A stretch of DNA of 64,000 nt from Nemophila menziesii (lineage: Eukaryota > Streptophyta > Magnoliopsida > Boraginales > Hydrophyllaceae), in assembly GCA_029959085.1 (NCBI GenBank), contig JARWIR010000038.1:5836915-5900914 (forward strand), given 5' to 3'. Shown here in pieces: positions 53,003-63,708 of this stretch (its first letter is position 1; every line of letters begins with the position of its first letter). Under the pieces are notes generated by a model, which saw nothing but the letters and a program-made list of their open reading frames with translations, made no database searches and was not told the DNA's origin. A program made the position numbers and the translations under genes.

Positions 53003-56000
53003 TGGTGGCTGGTAGGGTGTGATAAAATAATATATGTAAATAAGAAGACTAATCACCTTAACCAATCACGTTACTCACTGAAAGTATCATAGATCGTACG
53101 TAAGTTTTAATGATGATTCGTCCCTAGAGACTACGAAAGTTAGGGATAACTTATGCAAATATAAAGTGCAAACAAAAAGGCTAGAAGAATAATACGCTGA
53201 AAAAGGAAAGACTCTAAAATATTTGTTGGGTGTTTTAAGACTCTAAACAATTAACTAAATAAAGTATAGAGAGAAAAATAAATAGAAAGAGAGAAGTAGT
53301 ATGAGAGTTTAGCTCGAGATATAGCATGTAATCCCCACTAGCCTTGTGTTATAACCTATTTATGTAAGGGAGAATTGTATTATATGCAATAGCCAGGATT
53401 CTATATTCGTCCTGGTGGACTTAGGTGGCGACCTAACAATTTCCAGGGGACTTGGGTAAGGGGACCCTGCGCAATGATCGGTGGTTAATCTCAAACCCTA
53501 ATGACTATCTAGTTAGGCAAGCCCTTCCAGATCACTACCGCACACTAGACGTTTATGTGGTGTTTCAATAATTAGACACCCCTTCCGGGTGACCATCAAA
53601 CTACTATGGTAATCCTATACGTAGGCCTCCACAAAAACTACAGACAATACATCAAAACACATAAAAACAGAGATAGCAAAAATAATTACAATTAAATGTA
53701 AAAGAACATCCCAAATTAAAATAGATATAAAACAAGTCTAGGGTTCATACCCTTATGCTAATATCAAAGCTATATAAAATTATTAGTTCATACTAGAAAA
53801 AGAAAGAAAATAAGTTACAAAGTTGAAGGGTTGGAATGGTATGAATGGTGTCCAACTCCTTCTAGTTTTCTCTTCTCTTGATGTAAGCTTCCTGGTGTCG
53901 CCTAGGGTGTGATAAAAATAAGATAAATATAAGTCAGAAAGCAACGCACTCTCACCCTAGACAGGCACAATACTGCAAGTTTTAATGATAAGTGAAGTTC
54001 GTTCTCAGGGACTTAGTGTATTAATCGAATGGGTAGCAATAACGAGTAAGAAACAATTAATTAAAAGACAGAAAAGTAAAGGGAATAAATTCGAAATTAA
54101 GAATTAAACTAAGGAAAAATAAAGACAATAAAATAAATACGAAGAAATATGAGATGAGAAGTATAGCTTAGGTTTTGCTAGTATGCACTAATCCTTCTAA
54201 CTCTTTCTATCAAATCTAGTTAATAAGGGAGATAATTAGCTCTTAGATACTTAGTCAGGATTCTAAATTCCCATACCTTAGACCTGGAGAGCGACTAAGG
54301 GGGCTACGGACACACCACGAGGCTGGTTCAAATAGGGTTTACAAGCGCTACCAAGGCTCTAAGCAATCAATTTCCATACATGGTGATAGTGATTAAATTA
54401 TACCCTAATGACTATCTAGTTAGAATTAGTGTTGTCAAGACCAATATCGACACTAGACGTTATGTGGTGTTTCAATAATTAGACACCCAGCTAAGGCGAT
54501 CATCTAACTACTATTAAGGTAATCCTATACTCGTGCACTAGCAAGGAAAACAGTCATTAAATCAAAACACATAAACAAATATATAGGTAAGCAGCTAATA
54601 TCAGATTAAAACATATAATTCCCAAAGAAACTTAGATAGAAATAAATTAGAATTCATAGATTATACATGATGCAAAACCCAAGCTATGTGAACTTTAGTT
54701 CATACCTGAAGGAAATAAACTAAAGGAAATAATAAAAGACATCATCTTGCTCTCTACAATAATTCTGATGATAATAAACCTAAAGACTTATTACTGTGAG
54801 GTAAGGATGATTTACAAGTGATATAAGGGTGTATTTATAGGTGTTTAGAAGACCTGATTGTTTTCTTGAAGGAGAAGTTAAATAGTGGACTCCAAGCCCA
54901 ACTCAAATTCGTATCCCTAAAACATGAAATCAGGCCCGTTTTTGTTTTGGTCCTAGCAGCTTCAATACTCATCCGTTTGACGCGTATGAGTAGTCGAAAT
55001 TCATCGTATCGGAAAGATATCCAACTTTGCTCTTGACCGTTTCTCCAAATTCCACACCGATTTTGAGATATAAGCTGATTTGTGGTCGTGTGTGGTGAAA
55101 TTCAGGATTATGGCAGCTTTTCCTTTTCCATGATTTTAGCTTTTCTTTCCTTATCTCCAATTACCATGCTTATCTCTTTCCATATCTTTTAGTCTTTGAA
55201 TTGGAATCTAATTAATCTCCATAATAATCTTTAAATCTTCACACTAAATAAATAATTAAACCCAATATGCTTTAAAATAATAATTTACTAAATCAAGACT
55301 CAAAATAGGAAAGTGTAGTATTTCTCAAGAAAATCGATTAGAAAGACTTCTAAATCACTAAAAATGATGTCTCATCCTAACATAAATATATCACACATGA
55401 GGAGACATCACTTCCTCTTGGTCTTTAGATGATTAGGGACTGACCAAGGATGATTTCTCTAAGATAGGAACGGATATATATAGTCCCTTGGTCGAAATAT
55501 TGAGTAATCCCCAAGTTAAGGAGTCCCGATCTTACCATAATTCGTAATCCTAACTTGTAGGAAAGGATAAACCTTAGCATATATTGATTTGGTCATATCT
55601 CCTAAGTTACTTAACGGAATTTAATGTTCTTTATATGGAAACGACCGTTTTTTAAAGATCTATCTGCTCATATAAAAATCTCTTCCTAATTCCTGACCTA
55701 TTTTCTGAAGAAAATTAATTAGTGGACGCGTGTGCAGTTTTGGCAGGTTCTATACTTTCCAAATATATCCAAACTTATCCTTTTTTACTTTGACTAAGGG
55801 ATTTCCATTACTTTTCCAATTCAAATCAGTTTCCATAGGTGTAATAGCTTTAAGATACCTAAGTGCTACACAAATAACACACAAATTATGCGCAAAAGCT
55901 CACAAAATAGCAAAAGACCTAAAACTAGACAAAAATGTGTACATGCTAAATAAATGGGGGAAAATTCTTAAATTAAGTACTAAATATCCTTAAAATGATG

Positions 56001-56041
56001 TCTCAAGTATAAATTAATATATCACAAATAAAGAGACATCA
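53003..56041 (-). mobile_element. Solo LTR (outer, minus strand), interrupted by a solo LTR
   Basis: On the plus strand it begins TGGTGGCTGGTAGGGTGTG and ends AGAGACATCA, with the 46-bp repeat at 55996-56041. The flanks AAACC and ATACC are a 5-bp duplication with one mismatch. Without the nested LTR it is about 1,516 bp. It has no internal region. Confidence 0.72.
53893..55410 (-). mobile_element. Solo LTR (inner, minus strand, 1,518 bp)
   Basis: On the plus strand it begins TGGTGTCGCCTAGGG and ends GGAGACATCA. Perfect 5-bp duplications CTTCC lie at 53888-53892 and 55411-55415, and the 46-bp terminal inverted repeat at 55365-55410. Interior blocks match the complement of the LTR at 44080-46940. 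The 63-codon frame at 54969-55160 is LTR sequence and not a gene. Confidence 0.88.
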
Positions 56042-56355
56042 ATACCCCTTAGTCATAATTGAAAAGGGGAGTTTGGATATATTTGGAAATTTAAAGAATC
56101 TGCCATGCTGAAAAAAACGTCCACTAATTTTAATGTTGCCGAAAATTGGTCACGAATTTAGAAGATCCCTTTTCGAAGCAGATAGACCTTTGAATTGCGG
56201 TCTTTTCCATATAAAATAAACTGAATTCCGATTAGTAATGAAGAAGATATGACCAAGTTAATATGCAAGGTTTATCATGTCCTACAATTTAGGAAAATGA
56301 ATTTTAGTATGATTTGGACTCCTTGACTTGAGGAACACTCTAGGTTTCAACCTAA

Positions 56356-56359
<4 letters not shown>

Positions 56360-56408
<49 letters not shown>
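56360..56408. repeat. (AT)n microsatellite
   Basis: An uninterrupted alternating AT run within LTR sequence. Confidence 0.9.
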
Positions 56409-56410
<2 letters not shown>

Positions 56411-56924
56411 ACTTTTACCTTTATAAAATCATCCTTGGTCAGTCTCTAATCATCTAAAGACCAAGAAGAAGCCTAGATCAAGAGAGAAGAAGAGAAGAAG
56501 GAGCTTGGAAGTTGTTCATGCCATTACAACCCTTTTGGTTATCAATTGTTTGTTTTTATTTATTTCTTATGAACTAATTATATTTATCTTGAGATTATCA
56601 TATGGGTATGAACCCTAGACTTGTTTTATCTTTTATTTAATTTGGGATTTATATTTAACTGAAATTAGTAGTGATAGCTCAGTACTATGTGCTTTGATTT
56701 AATGTTTTTCGTTCTTGCGGTGTACAATGTAGTGTATTACCACATTAGTGATTGGTTTGACACCCTGATGGGGGATTCAATTGTAGAAACACCACATAAT
56801 CAATTAGTGTGCAGTAGTGATGACGGGTTTTCCTAACTAAATTGTCAATAGTGTTTAATTTAACCACCGATAATCGCGCAGGGTCCCCTTACCCAAGTCC
56901 CATGGTAGTGTAGAGGTTGCTTCC

Positions 56925-58635
56925 TAAGTCTCATTTTGGGCTTTTACTATTTTTAGAGTATTTTATGCTTTAATCATGTGTTAAGTGTGTAGCTTCTTAG
57001 GTACATAGTTGATATAGAGAAGTCAAGAAAGTCAAATATGCTCCCAAGTCAAGGCGTAGATAGAGTAAAAAGTCAAGTTTAGAAGCATTTTTGGAAAATT
57101 TTGGAAAGATGACGTGACTTGTTTCAATCACCACGGAAAATTGGCAAGAGCTTTTGACCCGATTCCTTTTGATTTAGAAAGAGCTTGAAGCCAGTGCCGC
57201 TTGAGAGGTAACTTAAGTTAATTTAGAGTTGAGACACAAAAGTTATGGTGATTCTACCACAGTGACCCAAAATTGTCCAATATTAGTAAAAACAGGTTGG
57301 GCCTTTTGGACCTTCCAAAAGGGTCCATGTGACCTAAAAACGACCTAGACTTCTATAAATACCTTTTATTAGTTGAAAAACACACAAAATTCATATAAGA
57401 GAGAAGCTAATTATGCCTGGAAGCTAAGGAAGAGAAGGAGGAAGGGCTTTCAACAGCAATTCCACAACTCTTCATCATCCAAAGCCCATTTCATCTATTT
57501 CTTTAGAGTAATTTTATTTCTGTTTTTAGTTTTTATTATGAATTTCTTAGTTTTAGTTATTTATTTTTAGTATTTTAATATGAGCTAAACCCTTAAGTGC
57601 TTGAGAATTGCGTAGCGTATGAACCCTAGTTAATTAGTTGATGATTATTAGTTTTCGGGATATTTTTCAGTATTTAAATAAATTGAATTAAATTTTCATA
57701 GATTATATCTGTTTGCTTGAAGGTTGTTCTTACTCTGATCAAGTAAAGGATAGTAATAGTAGTTAGATTGTCGTTCGGGTAGGAATTCATATACATATGA
57801 TATAAGCGCTAGGTAGGTGTTATTGAGCCGAAATGCCTTAATTAACCTAGTAGTCAATAGGGTATAACCCAAATCGTCCAAGATTATTGTAGTGTCACCC
57901 CGGGCGGATCATTAGTAGTGTATTACAGTGTCCTATTCACCCAGGAGGGATTAGGACGATAATTGAATCCCGACAAATGTAAAATGACAAATTTGCCTTT
58001 ATGCTTAGAAACATCTAATTAAGCAACTTAGGGGATTACCAACAAGGATCAAGCAGTACTCTCTTATATTACTCATCTCTTCTTAGTTAGTTTGCATTTA
58101 TTTCTAGTTAACTAATCCTTCTTTTCTTAGTTATGTAATTTAGTGCCCGTTTGAGATTGCTTTTTAAAATAATCACTTGAAGTGATTTTAGATTCTTAAT
58201 AATACTTTAGACCATTAAAATCACTTTTAGAAAAAGCACTGGCTAGGTGATTATTAAAAATATCACTTAAAGTGATTTTGGATGTCAAAATATTTTTTAA
58301 TATTTTTTATAAATATTAAAATTTTAATTGAAAAGCGCTTTTGACTGTAAAACAATCAATCCCAAAACGGCACTTAGTCTTTTAAATTATTGCAATTAGT
58401 TTAATGCTTAGTTTAATCCTTAGTTTGAATTATTGCACTACTCCTAGTTAGTTTGCATTTTAGCTTTCTTGTTTTAGTAACTACTTCTACATTTTGTTTA
58501 AACACTTATTCATAACCTAGTAATCTCTTTGAGAACGATATCTCGATTGATGTATCTATTACTTGGAACGACCTGTACACTTGCCGTGAGTTAATCTTCT
58601 TTTATTGTGTTGATTTATATCACACTCTAGAAGCA
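56925..58635 (+). mobile_element. Plus-strand LTR lacking its 5' end, with nested MITE
   Basis: From CATTTTGGGCTTTTACT the sequence follows the LTR pattern, including a TATA box (CTATAAATAC) near 57354-57363. It ends near TAGAAGCA at 58635 after TATCACACTC, the usual LTR terminus of this group. The terminal hairpin is missing. A Tourist-like MITE lies inside at 58143-58373. Confidence 0.55.
58143..58373. mobile_element. Tourist-like (PIF/Harbinger) MITE, 231 bp
   Basis: The ends GTGCCCGTTTGAGATTG and, in complement, GTGCCGTTTTGGGATTG are inverted repeats. The flanking trinucleotide is TTA on both sides, the duplication typical of PIF/Harbinger. The interior has AATCACTT/AAGTGATT short palindromes. 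Confidence 0.68.
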
Positions 58636-59300
58636 AACACGAACTCAAAATCATTATTAAGGAGCTCCAAGCTATGGAGATCAAGCTCCCCAAAATCTCA
58701 TGTATGATGCATATGCAAAGAATCTTTCTCATCCATAAGAATGTACAATTACTACTAGTAACTTAGCACCTAGTGACTTAGCACCTACTTCGAATAAACT
58801 CATGATGTCATATACTTAAAAGTTGATTAAGATCAAGGAAACACTGAATTCTCAATCGGACACATTGAATATTCTTAAGAACCAATTATCTCAAATCATA
58901 ATTTCCTTGAATATCTGACCTTATAGTCAACTTCCAAGCAATACCGAGCATCTAGGGAGTAAGGTGCTTGTAAAGAAATTTCCCTAAGGAGTGGAAAACA
59001 ACTACCCCCTCCTTTAGTGGTTAAGAAAGATAAAGATAAAGAGTCGTTCAAGAGAAATGATGTCTCATCCTAATATAAATCTATCACAAATGAGGAGACA
59101 TCATATGTTTATCCTTCAATGGCTCTAACTTATTTATTTAAGAAATCCACTTGTCTAAAATTGGGGCTTCAATTTCAACGAATACGGGTACCCAGTTTGA
59201 AAAAATATACTTTCTTTTTGTTGAACATTTAGTGATCTCCAACTTATAATTAAATCAAAACGAGATTCTATTTTTACCTTAAACCGAGATACTATTTCAA
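58636..59300 (+). pseudogene. Decayed Athila-like gag fragment
   Basis: Following the LTR on the same strand, scattered frames resemble gag: QLSQII near 58890 and, near 58985, RSGKQLPPP followed by LVVKKDKDKES. This matches the RSGKQLPPP hallmark of the gag ORFs in the array. Many stops interrupt it. A stand-alone 46-bp LTR hairpin splits it at 59058-59103. Confidence 0.5.
59058..59103. repeat. Stand-alone copy of the 46-bp LTR-terminal inverted repeat
   Basis: The sequence begins TGATGTCTCATCC and ends GAGGAGACATCA, with perfect 9-bp outer arms. It matches the terminal hairpin of the LTR at 55365-55410 at about 42 of 46 positions. Neither flank continues into LTR sequence; both look like gag. 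No 5-bp duplication was found. Confidence 0.75.
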
Positions 59301-61320
59301 ATTAGGATACTCTTGCACTTAACATATGAAATGTTCTATATATGCATTACAACAAATTTGCAGTTAATCCTTTTGGCAAATAACATCAAGAGATATAGTC
59401 TAAAACAAGTGTAAGATAGATAAGATGTAAATACATGTTATATCCATAATAGTGATCTTTAGATGCTTTAACTCCTAACGTGAAATATGTTTTTAATAAG
59501 AAACGAAATAAGTATGTAGTTAATTTCTTTAACAAAATTGATACATATGAAAAGTTATGCTCAAGAAAGTGTTTAACCTAGGTGAAACTTCATGAAGCAT
59601 ATGTAGTGGTGCTTAAAATACTTCTGTTTCTAAAATGTGATGTGTTCTAAATGATCATGTAAATATTTGTGTAGCCGAACATATTTACCAATGTATTTCA
59701 CATAAAAAGTTACATCATCAAGTGTGTTCAACTTATACAATATATCATAAAATAAAGTAAATATATTACTAGGATATTTGTGACCTAATCATGTGATGTG
59801 CTTCTAAATGTGAAATCATATAACATATTAGACACATTTAAAAAGCTTAAGTTCATAGAAAGTAATATCAAATGGTGTGCTAAAAACTTAACCACTATCA
59901 CATAGTTAAGAAATGTGTTGAATAACAAATTGGTTCATATATAATCATAGTATTCATGCTTGTGTTACTAGTTCCTAGCATGGAATATGTTCTAAGTTAA
60001 AAATCATATAAACATGAAGTTTACAACATTTTAGACACAAAGAACACAATGCAAAAGTAGTGCTTATATACTCAATATGAATGAGTACCCATTTAAGCAA
60101 GTGAAACATGCTTAGATGATAAACCTATTAACATATGAAATGATATATAGAAGATTATATAAGAAAGTTTATAGTTGTCACTTATACAAAAGCGATACAT
60201 ATAACAAGTTATATTCTAGGGAATGATCAACTCATGTGAATGTCTATTTAACAAGGATATTCATACTTGAGATGAGTCAACTTGCACAATAAGATCAATA
60301 ATCATGTATATAAGTGCAATCAACATGTTAACCACAAAAGGATTTGTCATTTAAAAGCACACACAAAAAAGGAATTGTGCTAACAACTTATATAAGAAGA
60401 AACTATCAAGGTAAACAACCACGTCGATTGAGATAACCTCGAAGAAGAATTGATGTAGTAAGGGTGTCTTACCAAAACATGTGAGTCGTGTGGGATACAA
60501 ATCAAAGACTTGACATAGTTAAAGAAGGAAGTATTACCCTCACCACTCAACAAAAGCGGCATGACCAAAAGTCCATCAACAAAATCTAGCGAAACAAAAA
60601 TCAAGGTCTTCTTCTATTTGAGATAAGTATCATGATTTAAAGGGGAACTTGATAGGAAAAAAATATCACTCAAATATCAAACATGTTAAATACTAACTAA
60701 GACGTGATATCCGTAACTAGCCTTCCATGAAGACCTTAGAGTACTCTGAGGTTATGAGACAAGTGAAGATATCTGCCGAACTAAAGCATCACGTCCAAAG
60801 CTAACGAGCGAGGAAATCTAACGATCTTATCAGAGTTGTTTGCAAACGTGGCCTACTACGTAGACACGAGACCCACTATCATAGTACGTGGTCCATGAAA
60901 ATAGGATGAGTAATTCGAAGATCGTGTGAATAATGGGAGAGAAGTGAATCGCTACGCAGTCCTAAATCATCAATATATATAGAATGGTTTTTTAGCTCTA
61001 ATTAAATAATTCCAAACGAGCTTTAATTTCAAACTTTTTTTATCTAATCGAATATGTTCTATTAGTTTTTACATGTAAAGTTGTACATTTCCATAAATTA
61101 TGTTATCATAAGAGTAATGAAGACGTTACCTATGTGGAGTCAAAATGATTCCGAGTCTAAAGTGACTCTCATATGTATTAAAAAAAAGACGTTACCTATT
61201 TTATTTTTCTATATATACTTTGATTTTCTTTTTAATTTAGATAGAAAAATTAATTTATTAGACTAGGTAAAACATATATTTATGAGAAGATAAAAAGATG
61301 ATAAAAAAAATGATATATCA
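59301..61320. other. Intergenic DNA without recognised genes
   Basis: The stretch is AT-rich with many stops in all frames. A purine-rich AAAGGGGAACTTGATAGG near 60638 could be a decayed polypurine tract. The 74-codon minus-strand frame at 60380-60604 shows no domain. Confidence 0.4.
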
Positions 61321-61329
61321 TTGTTAAAA

Positions 61330-61956
61330 GGATTATTGCCCAAAAAACACCTCAAATTAGAATTAATGCCTCCTCACCCCGCCGTTTTCTTCTTGCCCAT
61401 AAAAGGCACTCTTTTTTTCCTTTCCTATTTTACCCCCTCACCCCAACCGCCGTCCGTTTATTAGTTGTTAGTTCGTATACATTGAGTTAGTTATATATAT
61501 ATCTCCTCTGTCTCTCTCTCTCTCACCCTTGGCAGCAGCAGACAGTACAAAAGTGTACGTGCACGAGTGTTGGGAAAATTTTCCACTACTCAACATTAGC
61601 CCACAAGTACAAAAGTGTACTTGCACGAGTGCTGGGAAACATTCACATTACTCAACATTAGCCCACAATACAAAAATGTACTTACACGAGTGTTGGGAAA
61701 CATTCTCATTACTCAACATTAGCCCACAAGTACAAACGTGTACTTGCACGAGTGCTGGGAAACATTCTCATTACTCAACCTTTACAAAAGTGTACTTGCA
61801 CGAGTGTTGGGAAACATTCCCATTACTCGTCCTTGGCAGCAGCAGCAGAAGGGAGAACTGCGAGGAGAACAGCAGTAAGGGCATTAAGGTATATTTACCT
61901 TAAGTGCCTTTTATGGGCAAGTGACTAAGGTGACAGGTGTTTATTGGCATTCACCC
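61330..61956. mobile_element. Mutator-like non-autonomous element with internal minisatellite (627 bp)
   Basis: The ends GGATTATTGCCCAAAAAACACCT and, in complement, GGGTGAATGCCAATAAACACCT are related. A second perfect inverted repeat, CTTGCCCATAAAAGGCACT, lies further in on both sides. The flanks TTGTTAAAA (61321-61329) and ATGTTAAAA (61957-61965) are a 9-bp duplication with one mismatch, typical of Mutator-like elements. The interior holds a TATATATATA and CT-repeat stretch and a minisatellite. Confidence 0.65.
61547..61829. repeat. 62-bp minisatellite, about 4.5 copies
   Basis: The unit starts TACAAAAGTGTACTTGCACG and continues AGTGTTGGGAAACATT to TTAGCCCACAAG. Four full or nearly full copies and a partial fifth are present, framed by TTGGCAGCAGCAG on both sides. 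A 124-codon open frame crosses it, but it starts at TTG and only reflects the repeat, so no gene is called. Confidence 0.85.
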
Positions 61957-61965
61957 ATGTTAAAA

Positions 61966-62849
61966 TTGAGTTTGATTTTTGTCGTTTATTAATGAAAGTT
62001 TAATAAAGAAAATAATAAATCATTTTATGCCTAAATCTTGGCTAAAATACTTTTTTTTTCTTTACAAAAGTAAACAAATCTAATATATCAAATCGCACAA
62101 TGCATGTGTGTATGACAAGTGGAAGAATTCTATCTTAGGGGATAGATATACATGGTTAGTGGTGAGGAAAGATGGAGAGAAGTTAGGAAGTGGTCCAACT
62201 AACCATCACCAAAATTCAATATTAACCCACACCCCACCAAAAATTATCCTCTTTAGAATAAAAAAAAATGTTGCAAAATTAAAATAATAAATCTTCAAAA
62301 ATGATTTTTAGAAACTCATCCGTATCTTACCTTTCATGTCTTCTTCGTGTTGAATAACTATTATTACATTTTTATTTTTAATACATGCCATTAAAAAAAA
62401 TAATGGTGGAAATCAGATTTAAATATTTTCAATCTTAATATATGGTAATTTTTTTAATACAATAACAATTATACTATGTAGATAAACATTAAGGAAAAAG
62501 GTTAACATGTTTAGGAAAAGAAAAAAGAAAGACATTGTTTTACTTTTACTTTGACTTTATTCCTCATAAATGAGGAAAAAAGATAAATAGAGTATTACGG
62601 TTGCGTAGGAATGAGGACAAATGTTTCATAGAACGCCGAGGATAAGGGGTAAAAATAATGTGACGAAACTACCCTTTAACTGGCAAAGAGGCGAATGTGT
62701 GGTTAAAAAGGTGAAAAAAAAAGAGGAAAACACATCACTATATTTGTGGAAAGAGAGAAGGGGTTTTAGACACACTTCTTTTTTGGTTGGTTCTCCAAAG
62801 TCCAAACCCAGAGGTTTTTCAATTCTGTCCACAACCTTACTCTTAAGCA
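61966..62849. other. Intergenic DNA upstream of the telomere-binding gene
   Basis: No gene is recognised. The part from about 62580 is less AT-rich and may contain distal promoter elements. The overlapping frames at 62621-62953 and 62626-62850 have no domain and are not called. Confidence 0.4.
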
Positions 62850-62870
62850 AATCATATATATACCCATCTC
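62850..62870 (+). promoter_or_regulatory. Candidate TATA box of the TRFL-type gene
   Basis: ATCATATATATACCC lies about 140 bp upstream of the putative 5' splice site of the leader intron and is followed by a CT-rich start region (CATCTCCTTCC). Position and composition fit a plant core promoter; this is inference. Confidence 0.4.
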
Positions 62871-62997
62871 CTTCCTATCAATACACAAAAAACTACTACT
62901 TATATATCTATATAGATATATTATATATAATATATATACATAGATACGTGTAAAAACCGGATAATTTCTAATTGTTTTGTTCTTGTTCTCGTTAGAG

Positions 62998-63690
62998 GTA
63001 AATTCATCAAATCAATTCAACTTGTTTTTGCAAATCGTTAATATTAATGTTTGGATTTTAAGTGATCTGATGTGTGCTTGTAAAATTTGGAGGTTTTTTT
63101 GTTTTACGTGAAATTGAATCTGATGATCATGGGGTGATCCGACTAGATTTCGGTTTTTTGGATTTGTGTTTTGCTGTTTGATCTTGTATATATACAGAAT
63201 TGTATGTAAATGGATCAAATAGTTGACTTGAAAAAAAACTTGTTTTTCAAATTTAATTGTAAAAAATGAAAATTCTGTATTTGGGCGAAATGGATCTGAT
63301 AGTAGACCATTTTAACATATCTTTCAACGCAAAATCAATATTTTTCTATTTACTCTCTCTCACACACTCACACAGATTTATTTAATGTGAAGGTTTTTGG
63401 GTTTAAATTTATTTCTTTAATTATGAATTTGTAAATGTTTTTATTCCATTCAGTTATGGAAATTATCCATCAATAAGATCGAGGTGATCGTGAAATAAAC
63501 ACGATTTGGATCAGATAAAGCTTTGATCTTTTATTGTCGTTGATAGAGATTGCTAAGTTTACTATCAATGTGATGTTTTTGACTAACATTAAATTAAATG
63601 AAAAAGAAATTTCCGTTATGTGTTTGCCTAATTATGTGATCGTGATGGATTTTTTAATTAAAATTTTCCATTTTTGTTTATGATCTTTAG
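62998..63690 (+). other. Putative 5' UTR intron of the TRFL-type gene
   Basis: The donor GTTAGAG/GTAAATTC at 62998 and the acceptor GATCTTTAG/TG ending at 63690 enclose a T-rich stretch without coding potential. The translation start lies 18 bases downstream of the acceptor. Long leader introns are frequent in plant regulatory genes. This is a prediction from splice motifs only. Confidence 0.5.
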
Positions 63691-63708
63691 TGTTATGCTT
63701 CTAAAGAT

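Larger units (their letters stand above)
52762..56930 (+). mobile_element. Plus-strand LTR split by nested LTRs, truncated at its 3' end
   Basis: It starts TGATGTCTCCATT with a 46-bp inverted repeat (52762-52807). It is interrupted at 53003-56046 by a minus-strand LTR and resumes to about 56930, with ACCACCGATAATCGCGCAGG matching the complement of 53490-53465. There it joins another LTR lacking its first hundred or so bases. The 3' end is lost. Confidence 0.55.

Noticed and set aside
58634..58638. CAAAC as the right target-site duplication for the LTR starting at 52762
   Set aside because: It matches the left flank but is not preceded by the CA expected at an LTR end, and the LTR is clearly broken near 56930.
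61547..61829. CRISPR-like regular repeats
   Set aside because: The units are contiguous tandem copies without unique spacers, in plant DNA with no cas genes.
61529..61903. 124-codon ORF over the minisatellite
   Set aside because: It starts at TTG and its product merely repeats with the 62-bp unit.
62621..62953. 110-codon ORF upstream of the TRFL-type gene
   Set aside because: No domain is seen, it overlaps the predicted promoter and has an opposing ORF on the other strand.
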